Source: Streptococcus cristatus ATCC 51100 (GTDB lineage: Bacteria; Bacillota; Bacilli; Lactobacillales; Streptococcaceae). From it: a stretch of DNA of 64,000 nucleotides. The position numbers were made by a program, and so were the translations under genes. The stretch is taken from NCBI RefSeq assembly GCF_011612585.1, contig NZ_CP050133.1, positions 186,001 through 250,000 of the forward strand, given 5' to 3'. Of the stretch, positions 44,571 to 52,867 are shown in pieces; the first letter of the stretch is position 1; each line of letters starts with the position of its first letter. The notes below the pieces were generated by a model. The model had not been told where the DNA came from, made no database searches, and worked only from the letters and a program-made list of their open reading frames with translations.

Positions 44571-45839
44571 TCATTTTTTTAAGTCATCAATCTTATTCTT
44601 GGTCAATCCAAGGGCTCGCTCGTATTTGCCATTTTCATTGGGAGTGAAATAATTGGCGTCTTTTATCTTATCGGGCAGGTAGTCCTGCTTGACCCAATTG
44701 CCAAGATAGGAGTGAGGGTAGAGATAGTCCTGTGCGTTGCCCAATTCTTTGCTTCCTGCGTAGTGGCCGTCTCGTAAGTGGCGTGGGATGGGCAGATTTC
44801 CATTCTTTCTGAGGTCGGCTAAAGCCTTGTCCATAGCCACATAGGCTGAGTTGGACTTGGGCGACAGAGCCAGATCAATAACAATATTGGCAATGAGGAT
44901 ACGGGCTTCAGGAAAGCCGATCCGCTGGGCTGCTTCCAGGGCTGTAACGGTATGGACTTGGGCGTCAGGATTTGCTAGGCCAATATCTTCGTAAGCGATA
45001 ACGGTCAAGCGTCGAGCTAGGCTAGGCAAGTCTCCTGCCTCAACGAGGCGAGCTGCGTAGTGGAGGCTGGCATTGACATCGGAGCCACGGATGGACTTCT
45101 GCAGGGCAGAGAGGACATCGTAATGGCCGTCCCCGTCCTTATCCATGGTGATATAGCTCTTTTGCAGGCTGTTTTCCATGACATCGAGCGTGATGTGACG
45201 GATGCCCTTGCTATCTTCTGGGGTAGAGAGTACGGCTAGGTCCAGCGAGTTATAGGCGGAGCGCAGGTCTCCGTTGGTAGAGATAGCGATGAAGTCCAGA
45301 GCTTCCTTGTCTAGCTCCACTGGAAAATCAAATCCTCGTTCCTTATCTGTCAAGGCTAACTGAATAGCTGTCCGAATGTCGTCGTTGCTGAGGGGCTCAA
45401 GTTCAAATATCTGAACCCGGCTGCGAATAGCGGGTGTCACTGAGAAGAAAGGATTTTCCGTCGTCGCCCCAATCATAATAACCAGCCCACTTTCTAATAG
45501 TGGCAGCAGGAAATCTTGCTTGGTCTTGTCCAGACGGTGAATCTCGTCTAGCAGGAGCACCAGTCCGCCGGAAAATTTCGCTTCTTCAGCGATCTCTTGC
45601 AGGCGTTTCTTGCTATCTACGGTGGCGTTAAAGGTCCGAAAGGCAAACTTGGTTGTGCCGGCAATAGCCGAGGCGATGGAGGTTTTGCCGATGCCGGGTG
45701 GTCCATATAGAATCATCGAGGACAGGCGGTTGGCTTCAACCATGCGGCGGATGATTTTCCCGGGTCCGACCAGATGTTGCTGGCCGATGATCTGATCAAT
45801 GCTGGTTGGCCGCATGCGCAGGGCGAGGTTTTCTGGCAT
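44571..45839 (-). CDS. rarA: Replication-associated recombination protein RarA
   Basis: AAA+ ATPase of the clamp-loader family (MgsA/WRNIP1 homologue) acting at stalled replication forks. Walker A GPPGIGKT near residue 45, Walker B LLLDEIHR near 95, sensor 1 GATTENP, and a C-terminal tetramerisation domain. Start ATG 45839 follows AAAGGAAATCTT; 422 residues, normal. Convergent with nothing; 6S RNA and tRNA-Lys follow downstream. Confidence 0.96.
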   Translation of the reverse strand: MPENLALRMRPTSIDQIIGQQHLVGPGKIIRRMVEANRLSSMILYGPPGIGKTSIASAIAGTTKFAFRTFNATVDSKKRLQEIAEEAKFSGGLVLLLDEIHRLDKTKQDFLLPLLESGLVIMIGATTENPFFSVTPAIRSRVQIFELEPLSNDDIRTAIQLALTDKERGFDFPVELDKEALDFIAISTNGDLRSAYNSLDLAVLSTPEDSKGIRHITLDVMENSLQKSYITMDKDGDGHYDVLSALQKSIRGSDVNASLHYAARLVEAGDLPSLARRLTVIAYEDIGLANPDAQVHTVTALEAAQRIGFPEARILIANIVIDLALSPKSNSAYVAMDKALADLRKNGNLPIPRHLRDGHYAGSKELGNAQDYLYPHSYLGNWVKQDYLPDKIKDANYFTPNENGKYERALGLTKNKIDDLKK

Positions 45840-45926
45840 AAGATTTCCTTTCTGCAAGTGTTTTTCTTGGCTTTTTGTGTTACTATTATAGATAGTAATA
45901 TTTTATCACAATGAAAAGAGGAAATC

Positions 45927-46397
45927 ATGGCTAAGTACGGTTTTTTAGAGATATTGGACGAGGAAATGGGGAAGAGCTTTCCTTTTGACTATGAGATAAA
46001 CTGGGACAAGAAGAATCACGCAGTGGAAGTGGCCTTCCTCCTTGAGGTGCAAAATCCCGGCGGTATTGAGACGGTTGATGCTGAGGGTAATGCCTCGGCA
46101 GAGGATATTTACTTTGAGGAAGCTGTGCTTTTCTATAATCCGGTCAAGTCTCGTTTTGAGGCCGAGGACTATCTGGCTGCCCTGCCCTATGAGCCTAAAA
46201 AGGGGCTGTCACGGGAGTTTCTGGCTTATTTCGTGGATTTTCTAACCCAAACAGCTGAGTCTGGCCTTGATGCGCTCATGGATTTCTTAGCAGATCCAGA
46301 GGCAGCAGAGTTTGAGATAGCTTGGAATGCTGAGGCTTTTGAAAATGGCAGAGCAGATGTGATTGAGACGGAGTTTTACCCTTATCCGAGGTATTAG
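45927..46397 (+). CDS. DUF3013 family protein
   Basis: 156 residues, strongly acidic (many Glu/Asp), no membrane segment. Recognised as the Lactobacillales-specific DUF3013 family by its opening GFLEILDEEMGKSFPFDYEI and by location upstream of prmA. Function unknown. RBS AGAGGAAATC. Followed after nine bases by a NUDIX gene; likely first gene of an operon to rsmE or part of it. Confidence 0.7.
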   Translation: MAKYGFLEILDEEMGKSFPFDYEINWDKKNHAVEVAFLLEVQNPGGIETVDAEGNASAEDIYFEEAVLFYNPVKSRFEAEDYLAALPYEPKKGLSREFLAYFVDFLTQTAESGLDALMDFLADPEAAEFEIAWNAEAFENGRADVIETEFYPYPRY

Positions 46398-46406
46398 GAG
46401 GCGCTG

Positions 46407-46859
46407 ATGGCAAATGCAAAAGGGCTAGATTTATTGCACAAGCAGATGGAGTTTTCTGGCTGCAAGATTGCCTTGCTCTGTGATGATAAGCTACTGACTA
46501 TCTTGCGAGACGATATTTCAACCATTCCTTGGCCCAATATGTGGGAGTTGCCGGGCGGTGGCCGCGAGGGTGAGGAGACTCCTTTTGAATGTGTTCAACG
46601 AGAAGTTTTCGAAGAGCTTGGTTTGAAGCTTGAAGAAGCGGATATTCTCTGGGTTAAGAAATATCAAGGAATGCTTAATCCAGACAAAATTTCTATTTTT
46701 ATGGTGGGAACTGTCACTCAGGAAGAATTTGCTAGCATTGTCTTTGGCGATGAGGGACAGGCTTATCAGATGATGGATGTGAGTCAGTTCTTATCAGATA
46801 AAAAGGTTATTCCGCAGCTGCAGGACAGGTTGAGCGATTATTTGGAGGTACAAGCATGA
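46407..46859 (+). CDS. NUDIX hydrolase
   Basis: 150 residues with a full Nudix box GGGREGEETPFECVQREVFE then ELG near residues 50-72 (GX5EX7REUXEEXGU fits). Hydrolyses a nucleoside diphosphate linked to another group; substrate not readable. RBS AGGAGG. Its stop overlaps the GNAT start by four bases. Confidence 0.88.
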   Translation: MANAKGLDLLHKQMEFSGCKIALLCDDKLLTILRDDISTIPWPNMWELPGGGREGEETPFECVQREVFEELGLKLEEADILWVKKYQGMLNPDKISIFMVGTVTQEEFASIVFGDEGQAYQMMDVSQFLSDKKVIPQLQDRLSDYLEVQA

Positions 46860-47326
46860 TTCATATTGAACGGGCGGGAGCTGAGGATTTAGAAACCATT
46901 ATTGCCATTCAGCGGTCGAGTTTTAAGGCCGTTTATGAGAAATATCAGGATCAATACGACCCCTATCTGGAGGAGCGAGAGCGGATTCGATGGAAACTGG
47001 TCGAGCGCCCAAATAGTTTTTATTATTTTGTCAGAGACGGCGAGAAGATTCTGGGCTTTATTCGCTTGAATACAAATGATGAACAGACAGCAGGTTGGAT
47101 TGGAACAGTGGCGATTTTGCCAGAGTACCAGAATAAAGGATATGGCTCTGAGGGGCTTGGCCTGATAGAGGAGACATTCTTCACCATTAGGCAATGGGAT
47201 TTGTGCACGGTTTTACAAGATAAAGGCATGGTGGCTTTTTATGAGAAAAATGGCTACCATCAGACCCATACTGAGCCTGAAAAAGAGGGCATGGATATGG
47301 TTTACATGACGAAGACAATGAAATAA
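46856..47326 (+). CDS. GNAT-family N-acetyltransferase
   Basis: 156 residues. Acetyl-CoA binding motif A is VAILPEYQNKGYGSEGLGL near 81-99, with the FYEKNGY motif B near 124. Substrate unknown. Translationally coupled to the preceding NUDIX gene (ATGA overlap). The 140-base gap to prmA holds a stem GTTCAGTT/AACTGAAC near 47342-47366 without a T-run. Confidence 0.88.
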   Translation: MIHIERAGAEDLETIIAIQRSSFKAVYEKYQDQYDPYLEERERIRWKLVERPNSFYYFVRDGEKILGFIRLNTNDEQTAGWIGTVAILPEYQNKGYGSEGLGLIEETFFTIRQWDLCTVLQDKGMVAFYEKNGYHQTHTEPEKEGMDMVYMTKTMK

Positions 47327-47469
47327 ACAAAGAAAGGATCGTTCAGTTAAATTTCTAAACTGAACCTGCCCTAAACACTGTGGCAAAAAGATAAAGTTCT
47401 CTTAGACGCAAACGTCGTCAGAGAATTTCCTATTTTGGCTTTGTGTTTTATGGGCTTGGTATCTTAATG

Positions 47470-48423
47470 ATGGACACTTGGCAGGAATTAACGATTGAAG
47501 TGAAGCGTGAGGCGGAGGAAGCAGCCTCTAATATTCTGATTGAGCTGGGCAGTCAGGGTGTGGCTATCGATGACAGCGCAGATTATCTAGGGCAGGTTGA
47601 CCAGTATGGCGAGCTTTTTCCAGAAGTGGAGCAGAGCGAGCGGGTCAAGATTACCGGCTACTACCCAGATTCTGTGGATATAGAGGCCATTGCGGCCCAG
47701 GCCAATGAGCGCCTGGCTGAGCTGGATGGTTTTGGCTTGGAGACAGGAGATATTCAGCTGACTCGGCAGGAGCTGGCTGAGGAAGACTGGGCGGACAATT
47801 GGAAGAAGTACTTTGAGCCGGCTCGCATTACTCATGATTTGACTATTGTGCCATCATGGACGGACTATGAAGCGACATCTGGTGAGAAGATCATCAAGCT
47901 GGATCCTGGCATGGCCTTTGGGACAGGTACTCACCCGACGACCAAGATGAGCCTCTTTGCTCTGGAGCAGGTCCTGCGAGGCGGAGAAACGGTGCTGGAT
48001 GTAGGCACAGGAAGTGGCGTCCTCTCCATTGCCAGCTCTCTCTTAGGCGCTAAGGACATCTACGCTTATGATTTAGACGAAGTGGCGGTGCGGGTGGCGC
48101 AGGAAAATATTGAGCTCAACCCCGGTATGGAGAACATTCATGTAGCGCCAGGTGATCTTCTCCGAGGTGTGGAAATCAAGGCGGACGTCATTGTTGCCAA
48201 CATCTTGGCCGATATTCTCATCCATCTGACAGAGGATGCCTATCGTCTGGTCAAGGATGAGGGCTATCTGATTATGAGTGGGATTATTTCTGAGAAGTGG
48301 GAAATGGTGCGCGAGTCAGCAGAAACGGCAGGATTTTTCTTGGAAACGCATATGATTCAGGGCGAATGGAATGCCTGTGTCTTTAAGAAAACGCAGGACA
48401 TTTCAGGCGTGATAGGTGGTTAG
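47470..48423 (+). CDS. prmA: Ribosomal protein L11 methyltransferase
   Basis: Methylates L11 using S-adenosylmethionine. SAM motif I is [13 protein letters not shown] near residue 177 and the NPPY-like VANILADIL near 243. 317 residues from ATG 47470, matching streptococcal MxTWQELxxxVKRE starts; the preceding ATG (47467) is equally possible and no good RBS is seen for either. rsmE begins at the base after its stop. Confidence 0.95.
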   Translation: MDTWQELTIEVKREAEEAASNILIELGSQGVAIDDSADYLGQVDQYGELFPEVEQSERVKITGYYPDSVDIEAIAAQANERLAELDGFGLETGDIQLTRQELAEEDWADNWKKYFEPARITHDLTIVPSWTDYEATSGEKIIKLDPGMAFGTGTHPTTKMSLFALEQVLRGGETVLDVGTGSGVLSIASSLLGAKDIYAYDLDEVAVRVAQENIELNPGMENIHVAPGDLLRGVEIKADVIVANILADILIHLTEDAYRLVKDEGYLIMSGIISEKWEMVRESAETAGFFLETHMIQGEWNACVFKKTQDISGVIGG

Positions 48424-49167
48424 ATGCAGCAGTATTTTATAAAAGGAAGTCCTCAGTCCCCTCTGGTGGTCACGGATAAGGACACGGCCAAACATATGTT
48501 TTCAGTCATGCGGCTCAAAGAGGACGACCAAGTCACACTGGTCTTTGATGATGGCGTGAAACGGCTGGCCCGGGTATTGGACCCCAGTCAGCAGAGCTTG
48601 GAAATCTTGGAGGAGCTGGCGGACAATACTGAGTTGCCAATTCAAGTGACTATTGCTTCAGGCTTTCCTAAGGGTGATAAGTTGGAATTTATCACTCAAA
48701 AGGTAACGGAGCTAGGAGCCTGTGCTCTCTGGGCTTTTCCAGCGGACTGGTCGGTGGCTAAGTGGGATGGCAAAAAGCTAGCTAAAAAGAGCGAAAAGCT
48801 AGAGAAAATTGCTCAGGGAGCAGCAGAGCAGAGCAAGCGCAATCTGATTCCTGAGGTTCGGCTCTTTGATAAAAAGACAGACTTTCTGGCGGCCTTGGCA
48901 GACTTTGACCGCATCATCGTGGCCTATGAAGAATCGGCCAAAGAAGGAGAAGCTGCAGCTCTAGTCCGGGCTCTGTCAGGCTTGGCAGCCGGCACAAAAG
49001 TGCTTTTTATCTTTGGACCGGAGGGTGGTCTCTCGCCAGAGGAAATAGTCGCCTTTAGCCAAGCAGGGGCTGTCTCTGCCGGTCTAGGTCCACGTATCCT
49101 GCGGGCTGAAACAGCTCCCCTTTATGCCTTGACAGCAGTCAGTGTTATGCTTGAATTAGAAAAATGA
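48424..49167 (+). CDS. rsmE: 16S rRNA (uracil-1498-N3)-methyltransferase
   Basis: SPOUT-class methyltransferase, 247 residues: N-terminal PUA-like domain (HMFSVMRLKEDDQVTLV) and C-terminal knot with FIFGPEGGLSPEE near 197 and LGPRILRAETAPLYAL. The start abuts the prmA stop (TAGATG), implying coupling. Its terminator has been duplicated by an IS insertion immediately after the stop codon. Confidence 0.95.
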   Translation: MQQYFIKGSPQSPLVVTDKDTAKHMFSVMRLKEDDQVTLVFDDGVKRLARVLDPSQQSLEILEELADNTELPIQVTIASGFPKGDKLEFITQKVTELGACALWAFPADWSVAKWDGKKLAKKSEKLEKIAQGAAEQSKRNLIPEVRLFDKKTDFLAALADFDRIIVAYEESAKEGEAAALVRALSGLAAGTKVLFIFGPEGGLSPEEIVAFSQAGAVSAGLGPRILRAETAPLYALTAVSVMLELEK

Positions 49168-49190
49168 AATCAGCAGACTTCTGCTGATTT
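49167..49190 (+). repeat. Target duplication of the rsmE terminator, left copy
   Basis: 24-bp palindrome AAATCAGCAGA-CT-TCTGCTGATTT. The asymmetric centre CT is the same in the copy at 50730-50753, so the copies are direct, not inverted, as for a target-site duplication. This copy lacks the T-run. Confidence 0.75.
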
Positions 49191-50729
49191 CAGATTGAAG
49201 ACAAAGTCCTTAGAAGACACTTTTCTAAGGGCTTTTCTTTTTGTAAAGTCGTATAATAGAGGTGAGAAGAATTGTGAGGTATTCTCTATGTTTCACAAAG
49301 AAAAACCTGATTATCATCGCTGCCAATATGGCTTCTATACGATCGACGAATTGGTCCCAGAGGATCACTTTCTTCGCCAAGTGGATTCAAAGCTTGATTT
49401 TGATTTTATCTATGACTTGGTAGAAGACACCTATAGTCCAGATAATGGTCGTCCTAGTCTCGATCCTGTCATGTTAGTCAAAATCCCTTTGATTCAATGT
49501 TTTTATGGCATTCGCTCCATGCGCCAAACCATTAAAGATATTGAAGTAAATGTAGCTTATCGTTGGTTTCTTGGACTAAGCTTGGATGACAAGGTCCCTC
49601 ATTTTACCACCTATGGAAAGAATTACAGTCGTCGTTTTCAAGATAAAGAATTAATTTCAGAGATATTTTCGCGAGTGCTCCATCAAGCTTTATGTGCTGG
49701 CTTAATTGATCCTTCGGAACTATTTGTGGATGGTACTCACATCAAAGCGGCAGCTAACAGTCACAAATATCGTAAGAAAATGGTTGCCCAACAAGCTAAA
49801 TTTATGAGTGAGCAATTGGAAGTTGAGATTGATTTAGATAGGAGGAAACATGAAAAAAAGTCCTTAAAGCCCGCAAAAGAAAGCGAGGCTAAAGAAAAGA
49901 AAATCTCAAGGACAGACCCAGAGAGTGGCTGGTTCCACAAGGGTCAACACAAGGAAGTATTTGCCTATTCTGCCCAGGTAGCTTGTGACAAGCATGGTTG
50001 GGCACTAGCTTATAGTGTTGAAGCAGGAAATGTACACGATAGTCAGGCTTTCCCTGCCCTTTTTTCAAAGATAGAAGCTTTCTCCCCACGCTACATTATT
50101 GCGGACTCAGGCTATAAGACCCCAGCTATTGCTCATTATTTATTAGAGCGAAACATCATCCCTGTCTTTCCCTATACCCGCCCCAAGGGTGTAAAAGGGA
50201 ACTTAAGGCCCGGTGATTTTGTTTATGATGCCTTCTATGACTGTTACCTCTGCCCAGAGAACCAAGTGTTAACCTATCGCACGACGACCCGAGCAGGCTA
50301 CCGTGAGTATAAGAGTGATCCAAAAGTATGTGTCGCCTGTCCCCTATCATCAGTTTGTACCCAGAGCCAGAATCAGCAGAAAGTCATCACAAGACATGTA
50401 TGGAAAGATGACCTTGAATTTTGTGAAGAGATTCGCCACAAAAGAGGGATGAAGGAGCTTTATAAGAAGCGCAAGGAAACAATTGAGCGACTCTTTGGGA
50501 CTGCTAAGGAATATCATAACTTGAGATACACCAGAGAGAAAGGAAAGTCCAAAATGGAAGATAAGGTTGGGCTTACTTTGGCGTGTTTGAATCTTAAAAA
50601 ACTAGTAAAAATGAGGGTGGACAAGCCTTTTTATTTTGTTCAAATGACCATTATTCTATCAAAAGATGAAATATTAGCCTGACAAACAGAAAAAGACAAA
50701 CACCATTTGGAATGTTTGTCTTCAATCTG
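49191..50729 (+). mobile_element. IS1182-family insertion sequence
   Basis: 1539 bp with perfect 15-bp terminal inverted repeats CAGATTGAAGACAAA (49191-49205) and its complement (50715-50729). It encodes one intact transposase and an internal hairpin AGACAAAC...GTTTGTCT near the right end. Flanked by 24-bp direct repeats made of a transcription terminator. Appears complete. Confidence 0.85.
49288..50682 (+). CDS. IS1182-family DDE transposase
   Basis: 464 residues from ATG 49288. N-terminal DUF772-like region (LVPEDHFLRQVDSKLDFDFI; GRPSLDPVMLVKI), catalytic DDE domain with LFVDGTHIKAAAN (first Asp), IIADSGYKTP (second Asp) and the KRKETIERLFGTAKEYHNLR block (Glu). Central Lys-rich insert and a Cys-rich segment CPENQ...CVACPL. 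No frameshift, so potentially active. An in-frame start 93 bases upstream lies outside the usual family N-terminus. Confidence 0.92.
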   Translation: MFHKEKPDYHRCQYGFYTIDELVPEDHFLRQVDSKLDFDFIYDLVEDTYSPDNGRPSLDPVMLVKIPLIQCFYGIRSMRQTIKDIEVNVAYRWFLGLSLDDKVPHFTTYGKNYSRRFQDKELISEIFSRVLHQALCAGLIDPSELFVDGTHIKAAANSHKYRKKMVAQQAKFMSEQLEVEIDLDRRKHEKKSLKPAKESEAKEKKISRTDPESGWFHKGQHKEVFAYSAQVACDKHGWALAYSVEAGNVHDSQAFPALFSKIEAFSPRYIIADSGYKTPAIAHYLLERNIIPVFPYTRPKGVKGNLRPGDFVYDAFYDCYLCPENQVLTYRTTTRAGYREYKSDPKVCVACPLSSVCTQSQNQQKVITRHVWKDDLEFCEEIRHKRGMKELYKKRKETIERLFGTAKEYHNLRYTREKGKSKMEDKVGLTLACLNLKKLVKMRVDKPFYFVQMTIILSKDEILA

Positions 50730-50753
50730 AAATCAGCAGACTTCTGCTGATTT
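50730..50753 (+). terminator. Target duplication of the rsmE terminator, right copy
   Basis: Same 24-bp palindrome as 49167-49190, here followed by TTT and further T, i.e. the original full terminator. It now also ends transcription from the IS. Confidence 0.8.
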
Positions 50754-50899
50754 TTTCTTGTCTGTCGCTACTATATCTCTTTTTGTGGAAAACTGTTCTT
50801 GACATAAAAAATTTTTATGGCCAGCTTTAAAAAATACTATTGGACGGCTGAGAGGTGGAATGGTAAGATATTCTATATCAAGTTAAGGAGGGATCATCT

Positions 50900-51589
50900 A
50901 TGTGCAGAACAATTGTTGGAGTGTCGGCTAATCTTTGTCCGGTGGATCAGGCGGGCAAAAACATTCATTCATCTGTATCCTGCAAATTTGCCGAAAGCAT
51001 CAAGCTAGTCGGCGGTCTGCCTATGGTGATTCCTGTCGGGGATAAGAGTCTGGTCAAGGACTATATAGAAACCATTGATAAGCTCATTCTATCAGGTGGT
51101 CAAAACGTTCATCCACAGTTTTATGGGGAGGAAAAGGCCATCGATAGCGATGATTACAATCTGGCTCGCGATGAGTTTGAGCTGGCACTCTTAAAGGAAG
51201 CTATTCGTCAGGGTAAGCCAGTCTTGGCTATCTGCCGTGGTCTGCAGCTGGTCAATGTCGCTTTTGGTGGCACGCTTAATCAGCAGATTGACAATCATTG
51301 GCAGGGACTACCATTTGGGACTTCGCACTCCATTCGTACAGAGAAAGGCAGCGTTGTAGAGCGTTTGTTTGGTCAAGCCAGCCAGATTAATTCTGTCCAT
51401 CGGCAAAGCATCAAGGACTTGGCGCCTAATTTCCGAGCAACCGCCTTTGACCCAAGGGATAATACCATCGAAGCGATTGAGGCTGTGGATGGCAGTCGTA
51501 TCATCGGCCTTCAGTGGCATCCAGAGTTTTTGATCAACGAAGAAAAGGGCAATTTAGAGCTATTTCAATATCTTTTGCAAGAATTATAA
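50900..51589 (+). CDS. Class I glutamine amidotransferase-like hydrolase (peptidase C26)
   Basis: 229 residues of the gamma-glutamyl-gamma-aminobutyrate hydrolase (PuuD-like) family. Nucleophile Cys112 in LAICRGLQL, and the QWHPEF triad His/Glu near 206. LILSGGQNVHPQFYGE near 62 is typical. Substrate uncertain: a gamma-glutamyl amide. RBS AAGGAGGGATC. Monocistronic by position; the next unit is a small RNA. Confidence 0.88.
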   Translation: MCRTIVGVSANLCPVDQAGKNIHSSVSCKFAESIKLVGGLPMVIPVGDKSLVKDYIETIDKLILSGGQNVHPQFYGEEKAIDSDDYNLARDEFELALLKEAIRQGKPVLAICRGLQLVNVAFGGTLNQQIDNHWQGLPFGTSHSIRTEKGSVVERLFGQASQINSVHRQSIKDLAPNFRATAFDPRDNTIEAIEAVDGSRIIGLQWHPEFLINEEKGNLELFQYLLQEL

Positions 51590-51602
51590 AATCTAAAATT
51601 AT

Positions 51603-51635
51603 TTTTAGCTAATTTTAAGATAAGCTTTATATAAT
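51603..51635 (+). promoter_or_regulatory. CiaR-type direct repeat and -10 of small RNA 2
   Basis: TTTTAG (51603-51608), N5, TTTAAG (51614-51619), ten bases, TATAAT (51630-51635). Same geometry as at 12443. Confidence 0.8.
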
Positions 51636-51641
51636 ATAACC

Positions 51642-51738
51642 ATCAAATGAAGACCTCCTAACTTTATTTGATGAAATCCTAAAACTTTTCTTTTTCATAA
51701 TAATCTCCCTATAAGAACCGCCCAATCGGCGGTTTTTT
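51642..51738 (+). ncRNA. Cia-dependent small RNA (csRNA) 2
   Basis: About 97 nt; aligns along its length with the small RNA at 12482: GACCTCCTAACTTT, TTCATAATAATCTCCC and the terminator ACCGCC-CAATC-GGCGGT plus T8 are shared. The 5' half forms a stem CATCAAAT/ATTTGATG around the anti-SD sequence CCTCCTAA, leaving CTCC-rich sequence available for pairing with ribosome-binding sites. Confidence 0.8.
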
Positions 51739-51845
51739 TTTACTGGAAAGGCTGAGAAATCTGGATTTTCATCAATTTGATTACTTTTATGTTATAATGA
51801 GTCACAGCAGGCCGAGCGAATCGGTCGGTAGATGGAGGAGCAGAG

Positions 51846-52295
51846 ATGTCACGAGCAGAGCGAGTTATTTTAACAAATATGTGTATGGTTTACGATGGGG
51901 ACCGCATTTTAGTGCAAAATAAAGTAAATGATGATTGGACGGGCCTCTGCTTTCCAGGTGGTCATGTTGAACATCGTGAGTCCTTTGTCAAATCAGTGAT
52001 ACGGGAAATCAAGGAAGAAACAGGCCTGACCATCTATGAGCCTCGCTTGTGTGGTGTCAAGCAGTTTTACACTGAAAAAGATGAGCGCTATATCGTTTTT
52101 CTTTACAAGACCAATCGTTTTGAGGGAGAACTGGTTTCATCCGAAGAAGGCGAGGTATTCTGGATTGACCGCAAAGACCTTGACCGCTATTCGCTGGCCG
52201 TGAGCTTTAAGGAAATGTATCAGGTTTTCACATCAGATTTGACGGAGCAGTTTACCTATCTAGAGGATGGAGAGGTCGTCAAAGGTTTATACTAA
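51846..52295 (+). CDS. NUDIX hydrolase (MutT-like)
   Basis: 149 residues with Nudix box GGHVEHRESFVKSVIREIKE then ETGL near residues 37-60. Similar to 8-oxo-dGTP diphosphatase-annotated proteins, but substrate cannot be fixed. [11 protein letters not shown] terminator with the same CGCCCAATCGGCGG core as the csRNAs follows. Confidence 0.88.
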   Translation: MSRAERVILTNMCMVYDGDRILVQNKVNDDWTGLCFPGGHVEHRESFVKSVIREIKEETGLTIYEPRLCGVKQFYTEKDERYIVFLYKTNRFEGELVSSEEGEVFWIDRKDLDRYSLAVSFKEMYQVFTSDLTEQFTYLEDGEVVKGLY

Positions 52296-52297
52296 GG

Positions 52298-52327
52298 AGA
52301 ACCGCCCAATCGGCGGTTCTTTTGCTT
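52298..52327 (+). terminator. Terminator after NUDIX gene
   Basis: AGAACCGCC (52298-52306), CAATC, GGCGGTTCT (52312-52320), T-run. Its loop and stem core equal those of both csRNA terminators. Confidence 0.88.
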
Positions 52328-52380
52328 GTTTTTTGCGAATTTAGTATAATAGGAACAGTAAAAATAGAAAAGAGAACTGT

Positions 52381-52824
52381 ATGAAAATTCGCGGATTCGA
52401 GCTGGTTTCCAGCTTTCCAAATGAAGATTTATTACCCAAGAGAGAGACGGCTCACGCAGCGGGCTATGACTTGAAAGTGGCAGAGCGCACCATCATTGCG
52501 CCGGGGGAGATTAAGCTGGTTCCGACGGGTGTCAAGGCTTATATGCAGCCAAGCGAGGTACTTTATCTCTATGACCGCTCGTCTAACCCTCGTAAAAAAG
52601 GTCTGGTCTTGATTAACTCCGTTGGGGTCATCGACGGCGACTACTATGGCAATCCTGGAAATGAAGGCCATATCTTTGCTCAGATGCAGAACATCACAGA
52701 CCAAGAGGTTGTACTGGAAGTGGGTGACCGCATTGTGCAGGCTGTTTTCGCACCATTTTTGATGGCGGATGGGGATGAAGCCGACGGTGTGCGGATAGGC
52801 GGATTTGGCTCTACTGGGCATTGA
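52381..52824 (+). CDS. dut: dUTP diphosphatase
   Basis: Hydrolyses dUTP to dUMP, keeping uracil out of DNA. 147 residues with the trimeric dUTPase motifs AAGYDLKV, RSSN, NSVGVIDGDYYGN, and C-terminal RIGGFGSTG. Promoter TTGCTT (52322-52327), 17 bases, TATAAT (52345-52350). Upstream of radA as in S. pneumoniae, where one small gene lies between them. Confidence 0.95.
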   Translation: MKIRGFELVSSFPNEDLLPKRETAHAAGYDLKVAERTIIAPGEIKLVPTGVKAYMQPSEVLYLYDRSSNPRKKGLVLINSVGVIDGDYYGNPGNEGHIFAQMQNITDQEVVLEVGDRIVQAVFAPFLMADGDEADGVRIGGFGSTGH

Positions 52825-52867
52825 GATGAAAAGGGAGTCCTTTTGAAGAAAAATTTGGAGAGAAAAA

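Noticed and set aside
50817..51008. 63-codon frame overlapping the start of the C26 amidotransferase
   Set aside because: Different frame from the well-supported gene, no family, weak start context.
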